Counted from the stretch's first letter, positions 19,589 to 29,055 are shown. The stretch: DNA of 64,000 nt from Streptomyces tardus (GCF_018101125.2 NZ_JAELVF020000001.1:1-64000), one strand, 5' to 3'. Numbers and translations are program-made. Notes: a model not told the origin generated them from the letters alone.

Positions 19589-20558
19589 CCCCGGCCGGCG
19601 GTTCCGGCGGGCGGTCGGCGCCGCGGGCGGTGGGCGGCGGTGCGGCGGGCAGTGACGCGTGGCGGGCGGCGGTGCGGCGGGTGTGACGCGCGGCGGGGCC
19701 CGGCGGAGGCTGACCCCCCGACGGCGGGCGCGACGGCGCACGGCTGCGCGTGCGGGTGTACGCGTGTGGGGCGGGGTTGGGCAGCGTGGGAGACGCAGTC
19801 GGCCGCTTGAGAGCCGCAGTTGTGCGAGTGAGGAGCGGCGGTTCTTCGCCCGAGAGCCGCGGTTGTCCGCGTGAGAACCGCAGTTGCTCGCCCGAGGGGC
19901 CGCCGCTTGTCCGGTTGAGGGGCTGAGGGCCCCGAGCGATGCGGCGAGCCAGGTATGCGGGAGCCTCTGAACCGACGGGCATTCGCCTTCCCGCGCTCGG
20001 TGTCCGGTCCGGACGCCGAGCGGCCGCGTGCGGGCGGTGTTGCGCACACCGGTCGCCGCTCCTGCGACGGCTTCCGTTGCGACGGCTGCTGTTGCGACGG
20101 CTGCGGTGGGAGGGAGCTGCGGTGGCCTGGGGGCTACGGCGACCGCAGCTCCCGCCCGCTGTGGCGACCGCAGCCCCTCTGCTGCGGTGAAGGGGCGTGC
20201 GACGGCGGCCTCGTACGGCGCACCCGTCCGGCCGCGCAAGGCGGCGTACAGCTGCGGAGAACTCGGGCAGATAGCTCGGCAACTGCACCGACCGCGTACG
20301 GCGGACGCGATGACGGGGTGTCAATTGCATCCACGGAGCGGGGAGTTGATCACAACCCGCGACGAACGGCCGTGCGTCCGCACCGGGTTCGTCAGCGCTC
20401 GACCCCGCCGTACCCGGCCCACTCGTCCCCACCAGTGGGCTCGCACATACGATTTCCCACGTACGGTTTGACGTTCGCGTACGGCACGAACGGTCGACAG
20501 CGCCCCGGAGCCACGCTCCGCCGTCGGCGTCGACGCGACAGCGGAGGACGGGGAGACC
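19589..20558. repeat. 970-bp gene-free region with degenerate tandem repeats
   Basis: No convincing gene. Five degenerate ~21-bp units (type TGAGAGCCGCAGTTGTGCGAG) fill 19808-19915. Three 15-bp units (type GTTGCGACGGCTGCT) fill 20061-20105. GGCGGTGCGGCGGG recurs around 19635-19690, and a 9-bp hairpin (AGCTGCGGT / ACCGCAGCT) lies at 20115-20150. The promoter for the gene at 20559 must lie near its right end. Confidence 0.6.
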
Positions 20559-22190
20559 ATGACCGGCTCGTCGCAGCCCCACCGGCCCCACCCCTACATC
20601 GGTGGGCGCAACGCCGTGCTGCGCACCCTCGCCGCCTGGCAGATGGACTGGCCGGGCGCGCCCCGCGTCGTCGTCCTCACTGGCAGCCCCGGCACCGGCC
20701 GCACCCGTATCCTCGAGGGCTTTCTGATGTTCGGCGACCCCGAGCAACGGGCCCGGCTCGACCCGGACTCGCTCGACCCCGCGACCGTGCCGCCCGACCT
20801 TCCCCCGCCGACAGTCCTCTCCCCCGCCGGACGCACCACCGGCCAGCTCCTCGCCGACCTTGCGGGAGTGCTCAGTCTGCCCTCCGCCGAGCCGGACCGC
20901 GTCTTCGCCGAACTCGCCGCGCGTACGGAGCCGTTGGCGCTCGTCGTACCGGAGGTCGACCGTGCGGGCCCGGTCGCGGCGGCGGAGGAACCCGTACGGC
21001 TGGTGCGAGAGCTGCTGAAACCGCTGGCCGCGCTGCCGACCGTACGACTGGTGGCAGCGGTGCCGCGCGCCCTCGCGACGGAGCTGAAGCGCGAACCGAC
21101 GCCGGGCACCGCCCTGTTGATCGACCTGGACGAGAAACGCTGGTCCGACCTGGAGGGCCTGGTCAACCAGGCCGCGAGCCACCTGGACACGGCCGCCGCC
21201 GCGGCGGGTGGCGCGGCGGGTGGCACGGCGGGTGGCACGGGGGCGACGGGCATTGCAGGCACCATGAGCGGGGCGGTCCACCCGCTGCTCGGCCCTGGGG
21301 CCACGCACCGCCGCAAGCTCGCGGAGGCGTACGTCGCCCGCCTCGACCCAGGCGCGGAGAGCCGGCTGACCGTGCGCCTTGCGCTCAGCTCCGCGCTGAC
21401 CCAGGCCGATTGGTTCCTCGCCCATCGCGGAAACGTCGTCCGGGCGGAACCAGCACCCGATGCCTCGGCGGGGACCCCGGCCGATCCCGTCACCGCGCTC
21501 GCAGAAACGCTGCCGACCGACCTCTCCGCCGTACTCGACCTTCACGCCACTCGCGCGGGCGTCGCGCCGGCCACCCTGCGCGCCGTACTCACACCGCTTG
21601 CCCTGGCCGAACACCAGGGGCTGCCGGCCGAGCTGCACGGCCCGCTCGCGAGCGCCGTCGCAGGACGCGACATGAACACCACGGTGGCCGAACTCGCCGC
21701 GCTCACCGAGCCGTTCGTCGAACGCGTGGAGGGTCACGACGGCGACCGGACGCGGACGCTGCTGCGCCTGGTCCACCCGGCCCTCGCCGACACCGTCCGC
21801 GCCGGTCTCCAGGACGTGGGCACCGCACAGACCCGGACAGCGATGGCACTCCTGGAGGAGGTGCCGGAACAGGACTGGTCGAAGGCCGACCCGTACGTGC
21901 GCGACCACATCGCCTCCCACACCCTGGCCGCCGGTCTGCTCCCCCAACTCCTCACCGACCCGGGCCTGTTCACCTACGCGGACCCGGTGTGTCTGCACGC
22001 CGCGGTCGCCTCCGTACCCGCCGACTCCCTCGGCGCGGCAGCCCGTACGTACCTCCGCACCGCCCCCGCACTCATCGACGGCGACGTCCCGCCGACGCGT
22101 CGCGCGGAGCTTCTGGAAGCGGCGTTCACGGAAGACGGCCTCACCGAACACGCCACCGCACTGCGCCAACTCGCCACCCAGAACGACTAG
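20559..22190 (+). CDS. P-loop NTPase-like protein of the T7SS locus
   Basis: 543 residues, cytoplasmic, function unknown. The N-terminal nucleotide-binding core has GSPGTGRT (residues 42-49), where the usual Walker A Lys is Arg, and a possible Walker B strand LALVVPEVD (126-134). The C-terminal half is helical repeats (TLAAGLLPQLLTDPGLFTY, HAAVASVPADSL) resembling the helical part of STAND/AAA-type regulators. A GGAAGGTAGG spacer sits near 210. ATG start with GGGGAG upstream. Its position among ESX genes suggests an accessory or regulatory role (inference). Confidence 0.75.
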   Translation: MTGSSQPHRPHPYIGGRNAVLRTLAAWQMDWPGAPRVVVLTGSPGTGRTRILEGFLMFGDPEQRARLDPDSLDPATVPPDLPPPTVLSPAGRTTGQLLADLAGVLSLPSAEPDRVFAELAARTEPLALVVPEVDRAGPVAAAEEPVRLVRELLKPLAALPTVRLVAAVPRALATELKREPTPGTALLIDLDEKRWSDLEGLVNQAASHLDTAAAAAGGAAGGTAGGTGATGIAGTMSGAVHPLLGPGATHRRKLAEAYVARLDPGAESRLTVRLALSSALTQADWFLAHRGNVVRAEPAPDASAGTPADPVTALAETLPTDLSAVLDLHATRAGVAPATLRAVLTPLALAEHQGLPAELHGPLASAVAGRDMNTTVAELAALTEPFVERVEGHDGDRTRTLLRLVHPALADTVRAGLQDVGTAQTRTAMALLEEVPEQDWSKADPYVRDHIASHTLAAGLLPQLLTDPGLFTYADPVCLHAAVASVPADSLGAAARTYLRTAPALIDGDVPPTRRAELLEAAFTEDGLTEHATALRQLATQND

Positions 22191-22506
22191 CCACGGGCAC
22201 GGGACCGCCTCGGACGTCTCGGGCGTCGGGGTCACAGAGCTGGGGCTGGGGGCTCGAGTCGTGCCCGGAGAAGGTTGCTGTCCAGACCTCGGCGACCTCG
22301 ACCGCGTCCGGTTCACAGGGCGGGTCGCAGCCAAGGCAGTACGGCGCCGTCATCACTGCGCCTGCCCCGCCCGTTCGGCGAACTCGACCCACGGGCCGAG
22401 GAGAAGGCCGGCAGCGGTCCCGACCGTTGCGACGTACGGGATCACTCGTACCGCAGCGGGAGACGTTCGTCTCGGAAGGGACGCCCTGACAGCTGAACAG
22501 CAACCC
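22191..22506. other. Intergenic region with possible small-gene remnant
   Basis: No confident gene. On the minus strand, 22353-22445 (GTG; IPYVATVGTAAGLLLGPWVEF..., a membrane-helix-like 30-mer) is followed without a gap by an ATG frame from 22353 down (MTAPYCLGCDPPCEPDAVEV...). Both show strongly G/C third positions. The upstream frame looks shifted by one base, and no good ribosome site is visible. Confidence 0.3.
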
Positions 22507-22560
22507 GTACACGCAGTGGTGCCCCGAAGCCGTGTGACTTCGGGGCACCACTGCGTGTAC
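22507..22560 (-). terminator. Strong terminator hairpin after mycosin gene
   Basis: Perfect 23-bp stem (22507-22529 with 22538-22560; GTACACGCAGTGGTGCC...) and an 8-nt loop, starting 2 nt beyond the mycosin stop codon. Likely ends the module-B operon. Confidence 0.85.
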
Positions 22561-22561
22561 G

Positions 22562-23917
22562 TCAGTGTCCTCGCGGGCCGCCCGGCGACGGGCCCTGCGG
22601 ATGATGGCCGGGCAGCCCGGGCGGATGGTGACTGGGCAGGCTCTGGGGGTAGTTGGCCGGCATGGGCGGCTGCCCCTGATGCGGGAACGGCCCCGGCGGG
22701 CCACCCGGCCCGCCCCAGCCCGGCGGCGGAGGCGGATTGTTCCGCCGACGCCTGTTCCGGGACACCAGGGCGAACACGGTGGCCAGGACGGCGATCGCTC
22801 CAAAGCCCACGAGACCCAGAATCCCGTGCAGCTTGTAGGGGTTGGTGTCGTCGCCCCCGTTGCGGATCGCGTCCGCAGCCTCTGCCTCACGCTCAGCCCG
22901 GCCCCCGGTGTCCCTGGAGCCGGGCTCGCCGGCCCCCTCCGGCGCGGTCAGCGGGCCGTCCTTCGACCCCGCGGGAACATCGCTGGTGAGCGCTCGCAGC
23001 GGACGGATCATTCCGTAGCCGTAGTACTCGTTGGGCGCCTTGCCCATCTTCTCCGGCAGCAATGCGGTTTCTGTCAGCCGAGTGACGATCTGGCCTGCAG
23101 TGAGATCAGGGAACTTGGCTCTCAGCAACGCGGCGGCACCGGAAACGTAAGCAGTGGCCAGGGAAGTACCGTTCGCCGACTCGTAATCCTTCCTGACCGC
23201 CGCGGTGTTGATATCCACTCCCGGCGCGGTCAGAGTCAGCCCGTCGTCGTAATTGGACTCCTCCCATAGATTACCGGCCTCGGTGACAGCACCGACGGAA
23301 ACAACTCCATCGGAATTCGCCGGATAAGCGATTCCCCGCCCTCCGTCGTTCCCCGCACCGGCGACGACGACCACGTCGTTCTCCCAGGCAAGCTTGATCG
23401 CCTTTTCTTCAGCAGATGAAGCGAAGCTTCCGGCGATCGACACGTTGATGATGTCAGCCTTCTGCTCGACCGCGTAGTCAATGGCGGCACCCAGCGTGTG
23501 GCCGCTGTACTTGCCGTCAGGACGGTCGGCCTTCACGGGAAGAATCTTGGCCTTCGGCGCCAGGCCGACAATTCCGTCCCGGTTGCCCGGTCCGTGGCCG
23601 TGGCCCGCGATGAGCGAGGCGACACCGGTGCCGTGATCCTTGCCATTCACGTTGCCCGGGCCACCGCTGTGAGCGTTCCAGCCAGGCAGCACGTTGTCCC
23701 GAAGGTCAGCATGGCTGCCGTCAACACCGCTGTCGATCACGGCAACCGTGACACCTTGCCCCTGGGACTCCTGCCAGACCTTCTCGGCGTCGAATGCTTC
23801 CAACGCCCACTGACTGTCGCGGGTGCTGTCTGCCGCGGCCGTCGGCGCGGTTCCCGCCAGCAATGCTCCAGCCAGTGTCACGCTGCCTACGACACGCACT
23901 GAGTACACGAGCTTCAT
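22562..23917 (-). CDS. Mycosin (S8 subtilase) of T7SS, module B
   Basis: 451 residues. Signal peptide 1-29 (ends PTAAAD), subtilisin-like protease with Asp62 (VIDSGVDGSH), His95 (DHGTGVAS), oxyanion Asn190 (GAGND) and Ser252 (GTSLATAY). A C-terminal membrane helix (LGLVGFGAIAVLATVFALV, about 372-392) is followed by a basic stop and a Pro/Gly/His-rich tail. Expected outside the membrane, anchored, processing secreted proteins or stabilising the ESX complex. Last gene of a group with the 103-aa WXG-like and 534-aa Gly-rich genes. It shares catalytic residue numbering with the mycosin at 27678, showing recent common ancestry. Confidence 0.92.
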   Translation of the reverse strand: MKLVYSVRVVGSVTLAGALLAGTAPTAAADSTRDSQWALEAFDAEKVWQESQGQGVTVAVIDSGVDGSHADLRDNVLPGWNAHSGGPGNVNGKDHGTGVASLIAGHGHGPGNRDGIVGLAPKAKILPVKADRPDGKYSGHTLGAAIDYAVEQKADIINVSIAGSFASSAEEKAIKLAWENDVVVVAGAGNDGGRGIAYPANSDGVVSVGAVTEAGNLWEESNYDDGLTLTAPGVDINTAAVRKDYESANGTSLATAYVSGAAALLRAKFPDLTAGQIVTRLTETALLPEKMGKAPNEYYGYGMIRPLRALTSDVPAGSKDGPLTAPEGAGEPGSRDTGGRAEREAEAADAIRNGGDDTNPYKLHGILGLVGFGAIAVLATVFALVSRNRRRRNNPPPPPGWGGPGGPPGPFPHQGQPPMPANYPQSLPSHHPPGLPGHHPQGPSPGGPRGH

Positions 23918-23999
23918 CCTCTGACGTTCCCTTCACGAAGGCGCCCGCCTTACCGGTTGGCAGATGACTTCTGGTCACAGCCGCTGACGACACGCCGCC

Positions 24000-25604
24000 T
24001 TACTCGATGACGCGAGGAGCGACGTTCTTCTTCGGTGTCCAGGATTCCTCGTCCTCAACCAGGTAGTCGGGACGGTCACTTCGATTCTTGTCGTTGCTTC
24101 CGGCACCGCGTGAGCCAGGGGCGCCCATCATGCCCATACCGCGCCCGGTGCCCTTGCCCGCCTGGGATCCGCCACGGCTGCGATGCAAACCTGAGCCGCC
24201 CTGAGCCCCAGCGCCGCCACGACCAGGAGTGCCCACGGCGCCGCCGCTCTTCTTGGCGAGCCCGCCACGCCCAGCCCCGCCCTTGCCTGCCGCACCGCCA
24301 CCGGCACCACCTCCCATGCCCGGCATGCCTCCCATTCGCCCCGCACCACCAGCACCCGCGCCACCAGCTCCGGATATGCCGCCAGGTAGCCCGCCGACTG
24401 CACCTGCTCCACCACCGCTTCCGGCACCTGTACCCGAACCGACGCCGCCGGAGCCGGAGCCGGAGAGGCCACCCAGATTGCCCGCGCCGGAACCGGCGCC
24501 CCCCGCGCCCGCACCGATTCCTTCGAGCCCGGTACCGACCTCGCTGCCCGGCTTCGGGCCACCGATCCGGTCCAAATCGCCCGTGCCCGGCTTGAATCCC
24601 GGACTCTGACCCTCGTAGCCCGGCACATCGGCCGTCGGCATCTCAGCGCCTGGACCCGCACCCGGACCGCCCCCGCCGGGCTTGAAGGGCGAGATGTCCG
24701 GCACGCCACCGGGGCCACCGGGCCCGTTGGGACCTCCAGGCCCTTTCGGCATATCGGGCCCTGTGACTTCCCGCCTTGCGTCGTCGATCTCCTTCGTGGC
24801 TGACCGATAGACGGCCGCCAACTGCTCTACATAGTGCGCTGCCTCGAGCTGACGCTCACGGCCGATTGACAGGCTGCCCGCGTTGTTGTTCACCGCCTGC
24901 GCGATACTGATAGCGGGGTTGTTCAGATCACGATCCAGGCCGCTGTCGTCCCTGCCTGCGCCTGTGGCGAGGTTGAAACCTGCGATGGCGGGGCTAAGGA
25001 CTGATGCGGCGCCGACAGGACCAGAGCCCAACATGTCGCTGCCCCGGTCTTTCAGCCGCTCCAATCGGCTCGGCTCCTTCACCGAGTCGACGAAGTCCAT
25101 CACCTCGTAGAGACGTTGCGCGGTCTGCTCCAGCACACTCCCGACCGCGGAAGGCTTGTACGAAGCCTTGGCGAACTCTTCGCTGATCTTCTGCGCGCGC
25201 TTCGCGAACTTCTCAGCAGATTTGCCGTGCCAGGTATCAAGCACCTTCAGGACGGCGTCGTCGAACTTCTTCTTCAACCCGCCGTCGCCGTCTCTGCCCA
25301 CCAAGTCATCGTGAAGCTCTACCCAGTTCTCCCCCACCGTCCGGACGTGGCCAGGATCCGCTCCCGAGACCATCTCCTTGACTTCGCCGAGCCCCTTGTC
25401 GATGAACTGCTGACGGCTGACGAGGTCCGCGCCTGCCTCAGGTCCACCACCCGCCGTGGGTGGCCGGGCGGAGTACTCGCCCGATCCGCCGCCGGCGGGA
25501 GGCGGTGGCGGAGGTACATACGGCTGCTGCGAACCGTACGGATTGCCACTCTCACCGCCCTGCCCGACCTCTGCAGGTGTGTACCTCAAGTCGGAATCAG
25601 ACAT
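24000..25604 (-). CDS. Gly-rich WXG-domain protein, putative T7SS substrate
   Basis: 534 residues. Disordered Pro-rich start, then a helical WXG-type domain (about 60-230) with W125-H-G127 (DTWHGKSAEKF). From about 300 on it is Gly/Pro/Ala-rich low complexity, with a basic segment (LHRSRGGSQAGKGTGRG). The last 24 residues start RPDYLVEDEESWTPKK and match the tail of the 472-aa paralogue; YLVED fits the YxxxD/E export signal. ATG at 25604 with GGGGAG 5 nt upstream; the frame open further upstream overlaps the next gene. Function unknown; the layout recalls PPE/Esp-type secreted proteins. Confidence 0.85.
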   Translation of the reverse strand: MSDSDLRYTPAEVGQGGESGNPYGSQQPYVPPPPPPAGGGSGEYSARPPTAGGGPEAGADLVSRQQFIDKGLGEVKEMVSGADPGHVRTVGENWVELHDDLVGRDGDGGLKKKFDDAVLKVLDTWHGKSAEKFAKRAQKISEEFAKASYKPSAVGSVLEQTAQRLYEVMDFVDSVKEPSRLERLKDRGSDMLGSGPVGAASVLSPAIAGFNLATGAGRDDSGLDRDLNNPAISIAQAVNNNAGSLSIGRERQLEAAHYVEQLAAVYRSATKEIDDARREVTGPDMPKGPGGPNGPGGPGGVPDISPFKPGGGGPGAGPGAEMPTADVPGYEGQSPGFKPGTGDLDRIGGPKPGSEVGTGLEGIGAGAGGAGSGAGNLGGLSGSGSGGVGSGTGAGSGGGAGAVGGLPGGISGAGGAGAGGAGRMGGMPGMGGGAGGGAAGKGGAGRGGLAKKSGGAVGTPGRGGAGAQGGSGLHRSRGGSQAGKGTGRGMGMMGAPGSRGAGSNDKNRSDRPDYLVEDEESWTPKKNVAPRVIE

Positions 25605-25665
25605 CAGCTCTCCCCTGTTGCTCAGCCCCCTGGTCCATGTGACCCAGGCTCGAAACCAGCATTCC

Positions 25666-25977
25666 TCAGGCCAGGTTGACCTTGTTGTCGGCTTCGGCGT
25701 TCTGATACGCGCCCATCGTCTGATTGGACTTCTTTCCGAAGTCGTCGACGAGATCCTCGATCTTGTCCACAATCGTTTCGATGTCTCGTTTGACCTCGCT
25801 GTGAGCGTCGCGTAGGTCACTTTCCTCCTTGAACCCCTTACCCAGCGAACCAGGCTTGAGGTAAGTGGAGTCCTTCGCCTTCGACTTGGGCCCGCCCATG
25901 TCCTTGATCACCTGGTTGAGTTCCTTGACCACCTGGTCAAGGGCGTCCAGGTCCACCCCGTACTGATCGCCGGACAA
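25666..25977 (-). CDS. Small WXG100-like protein, module B
   Basis: 103 residues, helical, no W-x-G, but clearly paralogous to the 109-aa protein at 30535 (VDLDALDQVVKELNQV against VDLSSLEQVIKELNGV; FGKK and GAYQ shared). It ends with Y91-QNA-E95, a YxxxE signal. I chose the TTG start at 25977 because GGGGAGGA lies 4-5 nt upstream and it aligns with the paralogue's start; the longer open frame runs through the promoter. It is followed after 61 nt by the Gly-rich gene. Confidence 0.8.
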   Translation of the reverse strand: MSGDQYGVDLDALDQVVKELNQVIKDMGGPKSKAKDSTYLKPGSLGKGFKEESDLRDAHSEVKRDIETIVDKIEDLVDDFGKKSNQTMGAYQNAEADNKVNLA

Positions 25978-26304
25978 AGCTTCCTCCCCGATGACGTGTT
26001 CTGAGGCACTGCCCACGTGTGCAAGCCGCGTCGACCGACGCCCTTTCGGCGCCACACGAGGCGAGCGCACCTGAAGACAACTGTAGCCGTCAGCTTGATG
26101 CCACCCAATATGGGTGTGCCCGATTGTGACGCGCTCACTACAGCAACTGCCCGCTATGCAAGTGAAGTTGAGAATGAGGTCGGATTGCACTCTTTGCCGG
26201 ATGTGACGGTAAGCCGGCCCGCCAACACACACCAAGGCCGCGACCGGTGCTTGGCCTGTGCACCGAACGCGGCCTTGCGGAATGCTCGAGCTATCGCCTC
26301 AGGT
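25978..26304. other. Intergenic region carrying promoter P2
   Basis: 327 bp between the module-B first gene and the broken mycosin. It contains promoter P2 with its upstream palindrome (26080-26138). Nothing else recognised. Confidence 0.6.
26080..26138 (-). promoter_or_regulatory. Promoter P2, paralogous to the esxBA promoter
   Basis: Read on the minus strand: palindromic GTGAGCGCGTCAC (26138-26126), 17 nt, -35 TTGGGT (26108-26103), 17-nt spacer, -10 TACAGT (26085-26080). All elements and spacings equal those of P1 upstream of esxBA. The expected transcript start is about 95 nt upstream of the TTG at 25977. The palindrome centre lies near -59, where activators commonly bind (inference). Confidence 0.75.
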
Positions 26305-27541
26305 CTACGGGCCGTAGTGGCCCTGACCGGGCTGCGGGTAGTGACCGGACGGCGGACCCGGATAGTGACCGCCCCCGTGCAGCTGGCGTTCACGCTTCTT
26401 GCGCTTGGCCCGTACCACGAGGAGTACGACACCGAGGACCACGAGCAGGAAGACACCGATGGTGGCAGCGGCGATGAACAGCGTGTCGTCGTCGTCCGAG
26501 CTCGAACCGGACGCCTGGTCGGGTGACTTGGGCGCCTCGTCGTCGTACAGGCCGCCGTCGGGGGTCTTCAGCGGACCCTGCTTCGAGCCGGCCGGAATGT
26601 CGGCGGTCAGCGCCTCGTACGGCTGGATGATCCCGTAGCCGTACTTCGGGTCCGCCTTGTCCTCCGTCGCACTTCCCGCCCGCTTGGCAGTCTTGACAAG
26701 GCGATTGGCAACCTGTCCGGCAGTCAGATCGGGGTACTTGGCGCGAACAAGCGCAGCAGCGCCTGACACGTAGGCGGTGGCGTTAGAAGTGCCCGAAGCT
26801 CGACCGTAAGGACTGGTTACAGTTGGAACCTGGATATCTACGCCCGGGGCAGCCAGCATCAGATGTTCGCCATAGCTGGAGTCTTCCCAGATCTTTCCGT
26901 TCCTGTCTACCGCTCCAACTGCGACGACACCCGGAGCGACAGCTGGATGATTTGGAATTTCCGAGCCAACATTGCCAGAACCAGCGACAAGGAGGACGTC
27001 GCGCTCAGCGGCATATTCGATGGCCTCTTGATCATCGCTGCGAGGTTCGCCGGGGGTAGCGAAGGACATATTGATCATTTTTGCCCCCTGGTCGACAGCG
27101 TACATCACTGCTTCCAGATACGACCGGGTACCCTCGTCCTCCGAGTCCGAATCCTTGATCGGAAGAATTCTGGCATCAGGAGCGATACCCCTGATTCAGT
27201 TCTCACCATCAGCCCCGCTGCCATGAGCTGCGATCAGCCCAGCCATAGCAGTACCGTGGTCGTTCTTCGTCTCAGCATTGGCCTCCCCGGCGCTGCCGGT
27301 GAAGTTCCGCCCATTCAGCACGTTCCGCTTTAGGTCTGGGTGGCTCCCGTCAACGCCATCGTCGATGACCGCGACAGTAACTCCCTCGCCCGTGGATTCC
27401 TCCCATGCCTTTGCGGCATTGAGATAGTTCAAGGCCCATTGCTTGTCTCGAGTTTCGTCTGCGACAGCTGGCGTAGCAGTTGACAAGAGCGCCGCTCCCG
27501 CACATGCCGCGCCACCCGCCGCGCGCGAGAGATAGACACAT
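26305..27541 (-). pseudogene. Mycosin gene with two inactivating lesions
   Basis: Homologous throughout to the other mycosins, with Asp (VIDDGVDGSH), His (NDHGTAMAG) and Ser (GTSNATAY) all present, a C-terminal helix (FIAAATIGVFLLVVLGVVLL) and a Gly/His/Pro-rich tail. Lesion 1: an in-frame TGA at 27198-27196 where relatives have Gly (before IRGIAPDARI); a single GGA-to-TGA change explains it. Lesion 2: the ATG at 27541, with AAAGG upstream, is one base out of frame with the signal peptide (RAAGGAACAGAALLSTATPAVA); dropping one T in codon 2 restores a perfect signal peptide. Either a recent pseudogene or two sequence errors. Many A/T-ending codons. Confidence 0.8.
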
Positions 27542-27677
27542 TCTGCCTTTCAGTTCACTGGCCCAGCCGAAACACCTGTGGACCCAATTAGATTACTCTG
27601 CACAATTTTCAGAATTCACCTAGCCATTGCCTCGCACCGCTTCTTGGCTGTGCGAGGCGGCCCTCATGGGTGAGCGG

Positions 27678-28985
27678 CTATGGCCTGTGCGGGCCTTGCG
27701 CCGGAGGGGGCGGGTAGCTGCTCCCGGGCGGAGGGCCGGGTGGCGGCTGATGCGGAAGGCCGGGCCCGCCGTACATCCCTGCTCCATGTGCGGCGTTGCC
27801 GGAGGGCACGGCCGCACGCCTCGTCTGACGGCGCATGAACAGGACGGCTGCGCCAATCGCGACCGCCAGGAAGGCGACGACCCCACCACCGAGAAGCAAC
27901 ATGTTCGTGCTGTCGGAGCCGCTGTTCTCCGAAGCGCTGGCGTCCGCCCCGGGCTCGGCCCCGCCCGCTGGAGGAGCAGAAGGTTCCGAGCTCGGCACCT
28001 CGGGGGACTTGAGCTGCCCCATCTTCGAACCGGCAGGAATGTCCTTGGTGAGCGCGGCGAGCGGCTGGATGTAGCCGTAACCGTACTTCTGGTCGGGCAA
28101 CGAAAGACCCTTCGCCGAGTCGGGAAGACCTGCCGTCTTGACCATGCGGTTGACGATCTGCCCCGGAGTCAGGTCAGGAAATTTCGACTTGATGAGCGCC
28201 GCGGTTGCTGAGACGTAGGAGGTAGAGCTCGAAGTTCCGGAACCTTTTCCGTACTCACCGAGTTCCGCTTCTCCGCCAGTGGTCACCACACTCTTAGCTG
28301 GGGCAGTCAACAGAACATGCGGACCAAAATTGCTACTCTCCCAGAGCTCGCCATCACTTTTAATACCCCCCACACCCAAAACACCTGGATAGCGAGCCGG
28401 GTAGTTATCGCCACCTGGCCCTTCGCCTGTATTTCCCGAGGCCGCAACCAGCAATACGTCATTATCCAGGGCGTACTCGATTGCGGCAGCGTCATGCGAG
28501 TTCGGCGTGCCACCAATCGACATATTGATGACGTCAGCGCCTTCGTCTACGGCATAGCGAATGGACTCGCTGAGGCCTTTACCACTCAATCCCATGTCGC
28601 GAATCGCGAGAATGGTAGCATCAGGCGCGAGTCCCTTCACTCCCTCGGATCCGCTGGGACCGTGCCCGTGACCAGCAATAAGACCGGCCATTCCGGTTCC
28701 GTGATTCCCGTCGGGGTTGGTCGCGCCTCTATCGTCGATGAAATCCTTACCCTCTATTACGTTGTTGCGCAGATCACGATGCTTGGCGTAGACACCGTCA
28801 TCGATGACGGCTACTGTCACGCCCTTCCCGGTGCTGACCTTCCAGATGTCCTCAGCACCAAAGGCTTCAAGCGGCCATTGATCGTCCCTGACTTGATCAG
28901 CGGAAGCTGTAGAGGAGGCACCAAGGAGCAACCCACTCGCCAGTACGATGCCAGTCACCGCACGCCAGGTGCGCGAGACATTCAT
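27678..28985 (-). CDS. Mycosin (S8 subtilase) of T7SS, module A
   Basis: 435 residues. Signal peptide 1-29 (GLLLGASSTASAD), Asp62 (VIDDGVYAKH), His95 (NHGTGMAG), Asn185 (AASGN), Ser252 (GTSSSTSY), then a C-terminal membrane helix (LLLGGGVVAFLAVAIGAAVL), basic RRQTRR and a Pro-rich tail. ATG at 28985 has AAGGA 6 nt upstream; ATG 28991 and TTG 29000 are alternatives. It lies 70 nt after the 472-aa Gly-rich gene. Codons such as GTA, ATA, AAA and ATT are unusually frequent in its N-terminal half, unlike neighbouring core genes. Confidence 0.92.
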   Translation of the reverse strand: MNVSRTWRAVTGIVLASGLLLGASSTASADQVRDDQWPLEAFGAEDIWKVSTGKGVTVAVIDDGVYAKHRDLRNNVIEGKDFIDDRGATNPDGNHGTGMAGLIAGHGHGPSGSEGVKGLAPDATILAIRDMGLSGKGLSESIRYAVDEGADVINMSIGGTPNSHDAAAIEYALDNDVLLVAASGNTGEGPGGDNYPARYPGVLGVGGIKSDGELWESSNFGPHVLLTAPAKSVVTTGGEAELGEYGKGSGTSSSTSYVSATAALIKSKFPDLTPGQIVNRMVKTAGLPDSAKGLSLPDQKYGYGYIQPLAALTKDIPAGSKMGQLKSPEVPSSEPSAPPAGGAEPGADASASENSGSDSTNMLLLGGGVVAFLAVAIGAAVLFMRRQTRRAAVPSGNAAHGAGMYGGPGLPHQPPPGPPPGSSYPPPPAQGPHRP

Positions 28986-29055
28986 ACTCATTCCTTTCAA
29001 CAGAAAGCTATTGAATGCGTGGGCCGCCCCCGAGTGCCCGACTGCACGCCTCAGG

